From Pseudomonadota bacterium (GTDB lineage Bacteria; Pseudomonadota; Alphaproteobacteria; Rhizobiales; Beijerinckiaceae), in NCBI GenBank assembly GCA_028876585.1, contig JAGWRL010000248.1, forward strand, positions 1 to 32,983: a DNA stretch of 32,983 bases, in the 5' to 3' direction. Positions within the stretch are counted from its first letter, which is position 1. The number at the start of each line of letters is the position of its first letter. A program made the position numbers and the translations under genes. This document shows, one piece after another, positions 7,698-14,879 of the stretch. The notes beneath the pieces were generated by a model. It searched no databases and had not been told where the DNA came from. It worked only from the letters and a program-made list of their open reading frames with translations.

Positions 7698-9005
7698 TTA
7701 AAACTTCAGCGGCGCGAACTTTCCGTCGGTCGGCACCGCCGGATTGGTGGCGTTGCTGACGACCTTCAGATCGAACGGGAATTTGCCGCCCGCGTTTCTC
7801 TGCCACTGGCCGGCGGCGATATGGGTGAGGCCGATGTTCTTCAACGGCGAGGTCTTGAAATCGACCTTGCCGACCACGGTATCGAGGGTCAGGCCGGCGA
7901 TGGCGTCGCGGATCGCCTTGCGGTCCTTCGGATTGGCGGCGGTCTTCAACGCCGCGAGACCAACCTCGAACAGCGCGTGATCGTAGCCGAGCGGCTGCGT
8001 CCATTGCTTGCCGGTCGCCGCCGTATAGGCGTTGGCGATGTCGGCGGCGCTCTGCCCGGTGATCGAGGATTTGAACGGAAACGCCGGCGTCCACCACACT
8101 TCCGTCGACATGCCGTCGCCGCGCGCGCCGAGATTGTCGACGGAGGAGGGGAACAACAGCCCGGCGGCGATGGTGCAGATTTTCGGCTGGAAACCGACCT
8201 GGGCCGCCTGATTCCAGAACGTCGATAGATGATTGGGGAACGCGTGGCCGGCGATGATCTCGACGCCGGCCTGTTTGAACTTGGCGATCTGGGTGGAAAA
8301 ATCGTCGGTGTCGATGCGGAACAGCCCGGCGTCGACGATCTCGTAGCCCGCCGCCTTGAAGGCGGGCGGGAAACCGTGGCTGGGATCGGCCATCGCGCGG
8401 CCGCCGTCGTCGTCGGCGTAGAGCGCGCCAACCTTCTTGTTGGTCGGCAACTGGTCCCACATCTTGGCATAGGCCACGCCCAGTTCGTCCGCGCCCCAGA
8501 AGAAATGGAAGGTGAACGGGAAGCCCTTGGTCGGATCGTATTTGCGCTGGAACGCCCAGCCCTGCCACGGGCCTTCGGTCGAAATCTGCGGAACGCCGCG
8601 CGCGTCGGCGATGTTGGCGATGGCCGTGCCGCCCTCGGCGTCGGCGACCAGGATCAAATCCGGCTTGTCGTTGAGGATCAGTTCGTTGCCGACCTGGAGC
8701 GAGCGGGTCGGCGTCGACTGGTTGTCTTTGACGATGATCTCGACCGCGTATTTCTTGCCGCCGATGTCGAGCCCGTCCTTCAGCACGGCGCGGATCGTGT
8801 CGATGGTGTATTGCGTCGAGGCGCCGAAGGAGGCGCGCACGCCCGACAGCGGCACGACGAAGCCGATGCGGATGGTCTCCTGCGCCGCGCGCGCGATGTT
8901 GAAGGAGGGGACGGACAGCGCCGCCGTCGCCGCCAGCCGGCCCGCGCCGCCGAGGAACTCCCGGCGATCAAGGTTCGAGTTCGAGATTTCGCCTTTGTCG
9001 CTCAA
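7698..9005 (-). CDS. ABC transporter periplasmic substrate-binding protein (LivK-like, Tat signal)
   Basis: 435 residues of the periplasmic-binding type 1 family (Peripla_BP_6). The N-terminus carries a twin-arginine signal, RREFLGG at 14-20, a hydrophobic stretch and a likely cut after ARA (about residue 40). The mature protein begins with the family-typical ETIRIGFVVPLSG. The start is a TTG (9005) with GGGGAGGA 7 nt upstream; there is no nearby ATG. It is the first gene of the operon livK-G-F-H-M-SDR remnant. Tat export implies folding in the cytoplasm before export. Ligand identity is not readable. The predicted operator at 9062-9081 covers its promoter. Confidence 0.9.
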   Translation of the reverse strand: MSDKGEISNSNLDRREFLGGAGRLAATAALSVPSFNIARAAQETIRIGFVVPLSGVRASFGASTQYTIDTIRAVLKDGLDIGGKKYAVEIIVKDNQSTPTRSLQVGNELILNDKPDLILVADAEGGTAIANIADARGVPQISTEGPWQGWAFQRKYDPTKGFPFTFHFFWGADELGVAYAKMWDQLPTNKKVGALYADDDGGRAMADPSHGFPPAFKAAGYEIVDAGLFRIDTDDFSTQIAKFKQAGVEIIAGHAFPNHLSTFWNQAAQVGFQPKICTIAAGLLFPSSVDNLGARGDGMSTEVWWTPAFPFKSSITGQSAADIANAYTAATGKQWTQPLGYDHALFEVGLAALKTAANPKDRKAIRDAIAGLTLDTVVGKVDFKTSPLKNIGLTHIAAGQWQRNAGGKFPFDLKVVSNATNPAVPTDGKFAPLKF

Positions 9006-9061
9006 TTCGTTCCTCCCCAGGCGCTCACCGCCCGATTTGCCGATCGCCCTTCGGGCGCTAT

Positions 9062-9081
9062 TTGTTTATACAACCAACCAA
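9062..9081. promoter_or_regulatory. Predicted TetR operator at the ABC-importer promoter
   Basis: TTGTTTATACAACCAACCAA matches 13 of 16 defined positions of the shared palindrome. A leftward -10 TATAAA (9070-9065) lies inside it; the -35 is weak. The livK start is 57 nt away. It is the weaker of the sites by symmetry, but its position on a good -10 supports it. Confidence 0.5.
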
Positions 9082-9108
9082 GTAAAGTAAACCGCCAATC
9101 GCAGCCCC

Positions 9109-9588
9109 TCACGCGGCGAAATCGGCGCGTCCCAGCACTTCGATCAGCGCGCCCCAGGGATCGGTGAGGAAAAACGCCGTCGCCGGCGCCCGCCCGTCGC
9201 GCAAACCCACGTCGGCCTCCTCGCGCATCGGCGCGCCGACGCCGCGCGCGACGCCGACAATGGCGACCCCCGCCGCCTTCGCCCGCTCCAGCGCGCCCTG
9301 CACGTCGCCGACCACGAAACAGACGTGCTTGACGCCCTGCGTCCGCAAATCCGTGTTGGGCTTGCGCCGTTCGAGCGGCGCCGGGGCGGAACCCTCGACC
9401 TCGAACAGTTCGATCCGCATCGCGCCCTTGCGCAGGAAGCCGCCGCGCGCGCCGATATGGGCGATCTCGAACGTGAATTCCGGTTCGAAGCCGAACATGT
9501 CGCCCCACCAGCGCGCCGCCGCGTCGCGATCGGGCACGCTGAGGCAGACGTGATGCACGCTGGCGTCGGCGAAGATCGGTGCGTTCAA
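9109..9588 (-). CDS. VOC-superfamily (glyoxalase/dioxygenase-fold) protein
   Basis: 159 residues. Two beta-alpha-beta modules are visible: VHHVCLSVPD (11-20) with metal-ligand candidate His13, Glu60 in MRIELFEVEG, VKHVCFVVGD (86-95) with His88, and Glu150 in ALIEVLGR. Such proteins are glyoxalase I, methylmalonyl-CoA epimerase or extradiol-type enzymes, and sequence does not separate these. I placed the start at a TTG (9588) with GGGGAGG six bases upstream; the longer frame to 9630 would begin inside the predicted operator. It is a single-gene unit divergent from the FAD-oxidoreductase operon. Confidence 0.8.
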   Translation of the reverse strand: MNAPIFADASVHHVCLSVPDRDAAARWWGDMFGFEPEFTFEIAHIGARGGFLRKGAMRIELFEVEGSAPAPLERRKPNTDLRTQGVKHVCFVVGDVQGALERAKAAGVAIVGVARGVGAPMREEADVGLRDGRAPATAFFLTDPWGALIEVLGRADFAA

Positions 9589-9610
9589 GGGGCGCCTCCC
9601 CGCAGCTCGT

Positions 9611-9656
9611 TTAACTGGTCGACCGATCAATTAACGGGCAGGCAACTCTTTGTCAA
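9611..9656 (-). promoter_or_regulatory. Promoter and predicted TetR operator of the VOC gene
   Basis: Leftward -35 TTGACA (9656-9651), a 17-nt spacer and -10 TAATTG (9633-9628). The palindrome TTAACTGGTCGACCGATCAA (9611-9630) fits 14 of 16 positions and overlaps three bases of the -10. The -35 shares its bases with that of the opposite promoter. Confidence 0.6.
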
Positions 9657-9695
9657 GCGCAAGGCGGCGCAAAAATTGATTGTACGTTCGACCAA
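9650..9695 (+). promoter_or_regulatory. Promoter and predicted TetR operator of the FAD-oxidoreductase operon
   Basis: Rightward -35 TTGTCA (9650-9655), about 18 nt spacer and a weak -10 AATTGA (9674-9679). The palindrome TTGATTGTACGTTCGACCAA (9676-9695) fits all 16 defined positions. The spacing between -35 and operator is within one base of that at the DenD-like promoter. Confidence 0.6.
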
Positions 9696-9733
9696 CATAC
9701 GCTATCCATCCGCGACCCATAGGAGGAACCCCC

Positions 9734-9841
9734 ATGGCGCGCTGGCTGAAACAGGGAGCGGAGGCGGCGGCCATCGCCGATCGAAGCCGCAAGGTCCGCG
9801 ACACGGCCCTGCGGATTGAGTCAAGGGAGGAGAGGATTTGA
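9734..9841 (+). pseudogene. N-terminal remnant of a histidinol-dehydrogenase-like gene, coupled upstream of the FAD oxidoreductase
   Basis: A 35-codon frame that starts at an ATG preceded by a perfect AGGAGG seven bases upstream. The first 24 residues (MARWLKQGAEAAAIADRSRK, then VRDT) resemble the N-terminus of histidinol-dehydrogenase-like proteins, which normally continue into a VEGILADIRARGD-like helix. Here the sequence passes instead to ALRIESREERI and stops. The stop TGA overlaps the TTG start of the next gene (TTGA, 9838-9841). About 400 residues of the family are missing. It is either a deletion relic or a surviving leader peptide whose translation feeds the next gene; family assignment rests on a short match. 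Confidence 0.5.
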
Positions 9842-11427
9842 GCGCTCGCTATGACGTGATCGCCATCGGCGGCGGCCACAATGGCCTGACCGCCGCGGCT
9901 TATATGGCCAAAGCCGGCAAGAAGGTGCTGGTGCTCGAGCGCAAGGGCCACGCCGGCGGCGGAGTCTCGACGCGCGAATTGACCGCGCCCGGCTTTCACC
10001 ATGACGAGCACTCCAACGTGCACATCATGCTGCAAGGCAATCCGATGATCACCGACGACGAACTTGGCTTGTTCGCCAAATTCGGCCTCAAATATCACTA
10101 TTCGCATTTGCCCTCGGCCACCGTGTTCGACGACGGCGCGGCGGTCAAACTCTATCGCGATCTCGACAAAACCTGTCAGGGAATCGCGGAATTCTCAGCC
10201 CGCGACGCCGAGGCCTATCGCCGCTTCGCCGAGAAATCGATGGCGTTCCTGCCGATGTTCATGTCCGGCCTCTATGCGCCGCCATTCCCGATGGGCGCGT
10301 TCATGGCGATGATGGACCAGAGCGACGAGGGCCGCGAAATCCTCGATTTCATGAGCCGCTCCTCGGTCGATCTCGCCGATCAGTTCTTTGAAAGCGAACG
10401 GCTGAAGATTCATCTCGTGCGCCTCGTCACCGAGAACCTTCAGGCGCCGGACGATCTCGGCACGGGCATGGGCGTGTTCCTGATGCCCGGCATCATCCAC
10501 AAGTTCGGCGTCGCCCGCCCCGTCGGCGGTTCCGGCATGTTGACAAGCGCGACCATCCAGGCGATCGAGCATTTCGGCGGCGAGGTGCGTTGTAACGCCG
10601 AGGTCCGCCGCATCCTCACGTCGGGCGGCAAGGCGACCGGCGTCGAACTCGTGAGCGGCGAGCGGTTCGAGGCCAAGGACGCCGTCATCGCCGGCATCCA
10701 TCCCAAAGTGCTGGCGCGCTTCGTCGACGGCATCCCGCCGCGCGTCAACGAACGCGCGCAGCGCATCACGCAATCGCATTTCTCGATAATGCTGAGCCAC
10801 TACGCGCTGAAGACACAGGCGCGGCTCAAGGCCGGCGGCGATCTCGACGACGCGGTGATGACCGAACTGATGACCTCCGCGCGCATGAACGACATGCGCA
10901 AATCGTTCGACGCGCTCAAGCAGGGTCGCGCGCCCGACGTGCCGCTGTGCGCCGGCTCCGATGTTTCGCTGAGCGACGCCACGCGCGCGCCGCCGGGCGC
11001 CGGCACGTTCTACGGCGTCACCTTCGCGCCCTACGATCTCGACGGCGACGCGGCCTCGTGGGACGCGCGCAAGGACGAGATGGCGGATCGCAGCCTCGCC
11101 TATTACCGCAAGTTCTTCACCGGGCTCGACGACGACAACATCATCGCCCGCGTGGTGAAAAGCCCGCTCGACATGGAGCGCGACAGCCCCAACTCGTTCC
11201 TGCGCGGCGATATCCACGGCTGCGCGCCCTACATGTATCAAACAGTCGGCCATCGCCCGACGCCCGATTACGGCCAATACACCGTGCCGGGCGTCGAACG
11301 GCTTTATCTGGTCGGCCCGTTCATGCATCCCGGCGGCGGCGTGTTCGGCGCCGGGCGCGCGACCGCGATCCGCATGATGGACGATATGGCGATCGACTAC
11401 GACAAGGTGATGGGGGCGCGGGTATGA
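9838..11427 (+). CDS. Phytoene-desaturase-like FAD-dependent oxidoreductase
   Basis: 529 residues. The FAD-binding motif GGGHNGL is at 11-17 with the ribose-binding Glu34 at the end of strand 2 (VLVLERKGHAGG), and the C-terminal FAD motif is the YLVGPFMHPGGGVFGAGR segment near residues 486-503. This is the flavin amine oxidase/phytoene desaturase superfamily. Length and C-terminus match the large group of non-carotenoid NAD(P)/FAD oxidoreductases in Alphaproteobacteria whose substrates are mostly unknown. No carotenoid genes are nearby. The start is TTG, coupled to the upstream remnant, and the stop overlaps the next ATG. Probable role: desaturation or oxidation of the compound handled by the TetR regulon. 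Confidence 0.85.
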   Translation: MSARYDVIAIGGGHNGLTAAAYMAKAGKKVLVLERKGHAGGGVSTRELTAPGFHHDEHSNVHIMLQGNPMITDDELGLFAKFGLKYHYSHLPSATVFDDGAAVKLYRDLDKTCQGIAEFSARDAEAYRRFAEKSMAFLPMFMSGLYAPPFPMGAFMAMMDQSDEGREILDFMSRSSVDLADQFFESERLKIHLVRLVTENLQAPDDLGTGMGVFLMPGIIHKFGVARPVGGSGMLTSATIQAIEHFGGEVRCNAEVRRILTSGGKATGVELVSGERFEAKDAVIAGIHPKVLARFVDGIPPRVNERAQRITQSHFSIMLSHYALKTQARLKAGGDLDDAVMTELMTSARMNDMRKSFDALKQGRAPDVPLCAGSDVSLSDATRAPPGAGTFYGVTFAPYDLDGDAASWDARKDEMADRSLAYYRKFFTGLDDDNIIARVVKSPLDMERDSPNSFLRGDIHGCAPYMYQTVGHRPTPDYGQYTVPGVERLYLVGPFMHPGGGVFGAGRATAIRMMDDMAIDYDKVMGARV

Positions 11428-11642
11428 AGTTTCTCGACGCGCAAAACCGGGAGTTGATGACTGTCCGCAAGGTCGAGATCGAGGACGGCGCCCTGGTGAT
11501 CCGCGGCAAGATTTTCGGCGCGATGCCGATGGTGGCGAAACTGACGCCCGAGGAGGCGCGGGCGGGGCTGAAACTGCTCGGCCTAAAAACCTTGCTGCAA
11601 CTGCTGCCATTCCTCCTGCGCCGCTCGCCGGGCGCGCGCTGA
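11424..11642 (+). CDS. Small protein coupled to the FAD oxidoreductase
   Basis: 72 residues, ATG overlapping the oxidoreductase stop (ATGA). It has a short beta-rich N-terminal half (KFLDAQNRELMTVRKVEIED, then a GALVIRGKIFGAMPM strand pair) and a leucine-rich C-terminal half (LKLLGLKTLLQLLPFLLRR) that could be an amphipathic or membrane-associated helix. I recall similar small proteins beside oxidoreductases of this kind, but cannot search. The tight coupling suggests 1:1 synthesis, for example as a membrane-anchoring or partner subunit. No catalytic motif is visible. Confidence 0.7.
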   Translation: MKFLDAQNRELMTVRKVEIEDGALVIRGKIFGAMPMVAKLTPEEARAGLKLLGLKTLLQLLPFLLRRSPGAR

Positions 11643-11902
11643 GAGGTCAGTGCGGCATGCCGAGGTCTCCGGTTTCGCCGCTGACCTTGGTGCTGACGAA
11701 GCTGTTGCAGCCAATGGTGATGCGCATCGTACAAGATGACGCCGCTCCATATCCGGGGCGATTGCATGTCTCGTCGCCTTTGGTTGAAGCGACCGGCCGG
11801 TCGGGAGGGACGACGCCAAAGGCGTCTTTGACGATGATGCAACGCCGAAGACAAAACAATCCCTGCGCGAGGCGTATTCCCGCCCCCATCGCAGCCGTCG
11901 GA
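11643..11902. other. 260-bp spacer without a convincing gene
   Basis: This gap between the small protein and the secretion operon holds a perfect 12-bp palindrome (GACCGGCCGGTC, 11791-11802) and a short hairpin at 11812-11826. A leftward 80-codon frame (11889-11647) has four cysteines but no ribosome site and no recognisable family. It is not called as a gene. Confidence 0.5.
11812..11829 (+). terminator. Possible weak terminator after the FAD-oxidoreductase operon
   Basis: GACGCC-AAA-GGCGTC, a 6-bp stem with a 3-base loop, followed by TTT. The U-run is very short, so efficiency is doubtful. Confidence 0.35.
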
Positions 11903-12424
11903 CTACCGTTCCCGGCGCAACTTGCCGCCTTCGCGTTTCAGTTCGGCCGCCGGCGGCGGTGCGGCGGGCTCCGCCGGGTCCGGCTCGCCAGCGATCACAG
12001 GGCCGGCGGCCACGGATTGCGGCAAGGCGAGCGCCAGCGTTTCGCTGCGCCCGTCGCGCGCCAGCGCGACCGTTCGCAGGCCTATCGCTCCAACCTGCCA
12101 GCCCTCGGCGTCGTCGCCGGAACGCACGCGCACGACCTTAGCGGTGGTCCGATGGCGCAGCAGCGCGAACGCCGTGTTCTTGCCCACCACGGCGCCGACG
12201 AGATCGAACGGCGGCGGCTCCAGCACGATCGCTTTTTCCTCAGCCGGAGCCGGGTCGGGCGCCGCCTCCACCCGCACCGGCGGCGGCGGACGGCGCGACG
12301 GCGCGAACAACGGCCGGTCGCGGGTGGCGCTGAGGTCTTCCAGCCGCAGCGCGTCGAGCGGATTGCGCTCGGCCGCCGACGCCGCGGACGCGAGCGCCAG
12401 CAGCATAAACAGGGCGCGCATCAT
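11903..12424 (-). CDS. Short GspC/GspN-like type II secretion protein
   Basis: 173 residues. A hydrophobic N-terminus ending in a plausible signal-peptidase site (ASAASAA, about residue 18) is followed by NPLDALRLEDLSATRDRPLF, a proline-rich linker, then one beta domain (FDLVGAVVGKNTAFALLRHR through VALARDG) with the spacing of the GspC homology region. GspC normally has an uncleaved membrane helix and a longer C-terminus with PDZ or coiled coil; both are missing. A single short protein of this sort may replace GspC as the link between secretin and inner-membrane platform. It is the last gene of the leftward gsp operon, its ATG overlapping the gspM stop. Confidence 0.65.
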   Translation of the reverse strand: MMRALFMLLALASAASAAERNPLDALRLEDLSATRDRPLFAPSRRPPPPVRVEAAPDPAPAEEKAIVLEPPPFDLVGAVVGKNTAFALLRHRTTAKVVRVRSGDDAEGWQVGAIGLRTVALARDGRSETLALALPQSVAAGPVIAGEPDPAEPAAPPPAAELKREGGKLRRER

Positions 12425-12948
12425 TTCGTCCCGCTCCATTGTCCCGACACCGTCAGCGAGACCCGCATCGCGCCGGCGCCGGGCCCGCTCGCCGCTTCCG
12501 GCGCGCGCGCCTCGATGGCGTCGACGAACAGATAAGGCCGACCGGTTTCGAGATCGTAGAGCAGGGCCTGCATGTCGGCCTCGGCGATGGTGAGTTCGGC
12601 GGTCAGGGAGATCCGGCGCGCGTCGCCATGCGGCGCCACTTCGACCTTCGAGGAAACCAACCGTCCCTTCGCCGACGCCACGACGGCCTCGACGCGCTGT
12701 TGCAGCGCCGCGCCGGCGAGCGTGACCGTCCCGGCCTCGAAGAACGGCGAAGCGGCGGGGTCGCGCGCGGCAAGCGGCGCGAGCCGCCGCTCGCGCGCCT
12801 GAATCTGCTCCACCTGTTGGTTGAGTTCGGCGACATGGGCTTTGGCCTCGCGCAGCGACAGCGCGACCGAGGCCGCGCCGCCGAGCGCGAAGGCGACGAA
12901 CGCCAGGATCCCCAGCGCGGACAGCGCCCGTCTGACGGCGGCGTTCAT
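12421..12948 (-). CDS. gspM: Type II secretion system protein GspM
   Basis: 175 residues: a short cytoplasmic start, one membrane helix (about 10-31), a coiled-coil-like stretch (EAKAHVAELNQQVEQIQARE), and a periplasmic ferredoxin-like domain from about residue 75 on. This is the GspM (T2SSM_b-type) layout of the inner-membrane platform. It overlaps gspL by four bases (ATGA) and the following gene likewise. Confidence 0.8.
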   Translation of the reverse strand: MNAAVRRALSALGILAFVAFALGGAASVALSLREAKAHVAELNQQVEQIQARERRLAPLAARDPAASPFFEAGTVTLAGAALQQRVEAVVASAKGRLVSSKVEVAPHGDARRISLTAELTIAEADMQALLYDLETGRPYLFVDAIEARAPEAASGPGAGAMRVSLTVSGQWSGTK

Positions 12949-14003
12949 GGCGTCACGGTAAACAACGGCGCGACATGCGCCTCGATGCGGAAGGATTCGC
13001 GCTCCTCGCCGCCGCGCGTCGTCGGTGCGGTGAAGGTCGCGCGCGAGAAATGCGGCGATTGCTCGATATGTTTGATCAGCCCGGCGGCGTCGGCGGCGAG
13101 GCCGGAAATCTCGACCTTGTCGCCCTTCAGCCGCATCTGCGTCAGATAGGCGTCGTCAGGCAGCGCGCGCGCAAGCGCCTCCAGCACCACGACGGCCGAC
13201 GGGCTGGCGCGCTTGCGCGCATCGAGCGCCTGCGCGGCCGGGTCGTCGCTGGCGTGCTGACGGCGCAGCAGCGCCGCCCGGCGCTGGTCGAGGCTCGCGC
13301 TCAACGTGTCGGCTTGCCCGCTCAAGGCGGCCCCGAGCGTCGTTTGCGCCGCCAGCGCCGCCACGCCGCACGCAAGCGAAACAGCCAGCGCCGCCGCCAA
13401 CCAAAAGCGGCAACGCGCCTGCCGCGCGGACGCGCGCGCGCGTTTGGCGGCGACCGCAATCGGGGCCGCGCCGTCCTCACGCGCGGTGGTCACCAGCACG
13501 GCCTCGGCGGCGACCTCCAGCAGCGGGGCGAGCGACACGCGCTTCGTCGCCGCGATCGTGACGAGGATGCGGTCGACGCCCGCCGCCTTCGGCGCGCCGC
13601 AGCCGAAACAGGCCTCGCCCGCCCGCCACGGCGTCAGGCGGTCGATCTGCGCGCGCACGACGCCATCCAGGAACTCGCCGGCGCGGGCGGGCAGTTCGAG
13701 CTCGCGAAACACGAAGCGCTGCGGCGCAAGGCGAAACTCGACCTGCGCGCCCCGCAATGACGGCTCAGCCTTGGCCGCCTGGAATTGCAATCGCCCGGCC
13801 TCGATGCGGCAAGCGCCGGCGGGGCTCAGCAGCGTTCCGTCCGCTTGCTCGACGAACAGAATTCCGCGGCGCGGCAGCAGCCGCTCGCCAAGGCTGACAA
13901 AGCCCTGCGCCGCATCGGTCAGACGCGCGTCGAACCAATGCGTCAGCGCGCTCGGCGCGCCAGAGGCGCCAAGCTGGTCAGCGAGGCGGATCGGCTGCGA
14001 CAA
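12945..14003 (-). CDS. gspL: Type II secretion GspL-like protein with PilN domain
   Basis: 352 residues. An N-terminal cytoplasmic part of about 195 residues with the actin-like-fold signature FVFRELELPARAGEFLDGVV is followed by one membrane helix (about 199-219) and a periplasmic PilN-type domain (LEALARALPDDAYLTQMRLK, then VEISGLAADAAGLIKHIEQS). In the secretion machine GspL anchors GspE to the membrane and pairs with GspM. The start is TTG (14003) with GGGAGGGG about 7 nt before it; this start lies 26 nt inside gspH. The N-terminal domain is shorter than that of enterobacterial GspL. Confidence 0.8.
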   Translation of the reverse strand: MSQPIRLADQLGASGAPSALTHWFDARLTDAAQGFVSLGERLLPRRGILFVEQADGTLLSPAGACRIEAGRLQFQAAKAEPSLRGAQVEFRLAPQRFVFRELELPARAGEFLDGVVRAQIDRLTPWRAGEACFGCGAPKAAGVDRILVTIAATKRVSLAPLLEVAAEAVLVTTAREDGAAPIAVAAKRARASARQARCRFWLAAALAVSLACGVAALAAQTTLGAALSGQADTLSASLDQRRAALLRRQHASDDPAAQALDARKRASPSAVVVLEALARALPDDAYLTQMRLKGDKVEISGLAADAAGLIKHIEQSPHFSRATFTAPTTRGGEERESFRIEAHVAPLFTVTP

Positions 14004-14445
14004 CTTCGACCCCTCCCGTCAACCAATTGACCCCGATATGATAGGCCGCGCCCGGCCGCGCCAGCGCGATCGAGCCGCCGCACGACATGCCGCTCGGCAG
14101 AAAGTCGATCGTCGATCCGTTGGCGCGGCCCGAGCAGGTCTCGGCGACGATCGCATCGAACGCGACATCCTGGGGCAACCGCACTTCGCCGGCCCCGGCG
14201 CCCGACACGACCTGACGGTTCGCGCTGTCCAACCGCGTTTCGACGCGCCCGCGCGTGCGCAGCGCGGCGTTGCGGTCGGCCTTCAACAGCGCGGCGATGT
14301 TGAGCGCATAGGCCTGCAACTGCGGCCGCGTCGTGCCGCTCGGCCAGTGCGGCAACGCCAGCGCGGCGAGCATCGCCACGATCGCGAGCACCGCCACCGT
14401 CTCGATCAGCGTGAAGCCCGCCTCGCCCGCCGCCACGCCGCTCAC
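13978..14445 (-). CDS. gspH: Type II secretion minor pseudopilin GspH
   Basis: 155 residues. The prepilin leader is GEAG, cleaved before FTLIETVAVLAIVAML, with Glu at +5 of the mature protein. The C-terminal half is a beta domain with a cysteine pair. The start is GTG (14445) overlapping the gspG stop (GTGA). GspH caps or initiates the pseudopilus together with GspI, J and K, which are encoded 9 kb away on the other strand. Confidence 0.85.
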   Translation of the reverse strand: MSGVAAGEAGFTLIETVAVLAIVAMLAALALPHWPSGTTRPQLQAYALNIAALLKADRNAALRTRGRVETRLDSANRQVVSGAGAGEVRLPQDVAFDAIVAETCSGRANGSTIDFLPSGMSCGGSIALARPGAAYHIGVNWLTGGVEVVAADPPR

Positions 14446-14876
14446 CGCGCCGCGCTGGTGATGAGATGCGCGTCGCCGCCGCCCTGTTGGCCCGAGGGGC
14501 CATAGGAGCCGATCTCATAAGGTCCGTGCTCGCCGGGCGTCTTGTAGACATAAGGGTGGCCCCAGGGATCGGCGGGCGCCTTCTCGCTCTTCAGATAGGG
14601 GCCGTTCCAGCCGTCGTCGCCGGCCGGACGGCGCACCAGCGCGTCCAATCCGTCGCTCGGGTTCGGGTAATGCCCGTTGTCGAGATAGTAGAGGTCGATG
14701 GCCGCCGACAGGCTCTCGATCTGGATCTTCGCCGTTTTCACCTTGGACTCGGCGAGATAGTTGAGCACGCGCGGACCGACCAGCCCCATGATGAGGCCGA
14801 TGATCGTGATGACCACGAGCATTTCGATCAGCGTGAACCCGGCTTCGCCGTCTTCGGCGTTCCGCTTCGTGCGCAT
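14442..14876 (-). CDS. gspG: Type II secretion major pseudopilin GspG
   Basis: 144 residues. Leader ending in GEAG, cleaved at Gly13 before FTLIEMLVVITIIGLIMG, then the long helix and the calcium-loop region typical of GspG (DPWGHPYVYKTPGEHGPYEI and SYGPSGQQGG). Length and motifs match the family closely. A GGAG site is 6 nt before the ATG. It forms the pseudopilus shaft that pushes cargo through the secretin. Confidence 0.93.
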   Translation of the reverse strand: MRTKRNAEDGEAGFTLIEMLVVITIIGLIMGLVGPRVLNYLAESKVKTAKIQIESLSAAIDLYYLDNGHYPNPSDGLDALVRRPAGDDGWNGPYLKSEKAPADPWGHPYVYKTPGEHGPYEIGSYGPSGQQGGGDAHLITSAAR

Positions 14877-14879
14877 CCT

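Noticed and set aside
9838..11427. Carotenoid biosynthesis role for the phytoene-desaturase-like protein
   Set aside because: No crtB, crtE or cyclase gene is nearby, and the gene sits in a regulated import/catabolic cluster. The family contains many non-carotenoid oxidoreductases.
11647..11889. Possible small leftward gene with four cysteines
   Set aside because: No ribosome-binding site, no family likeness that I trust, and a codon pattern unlike its neighbours.
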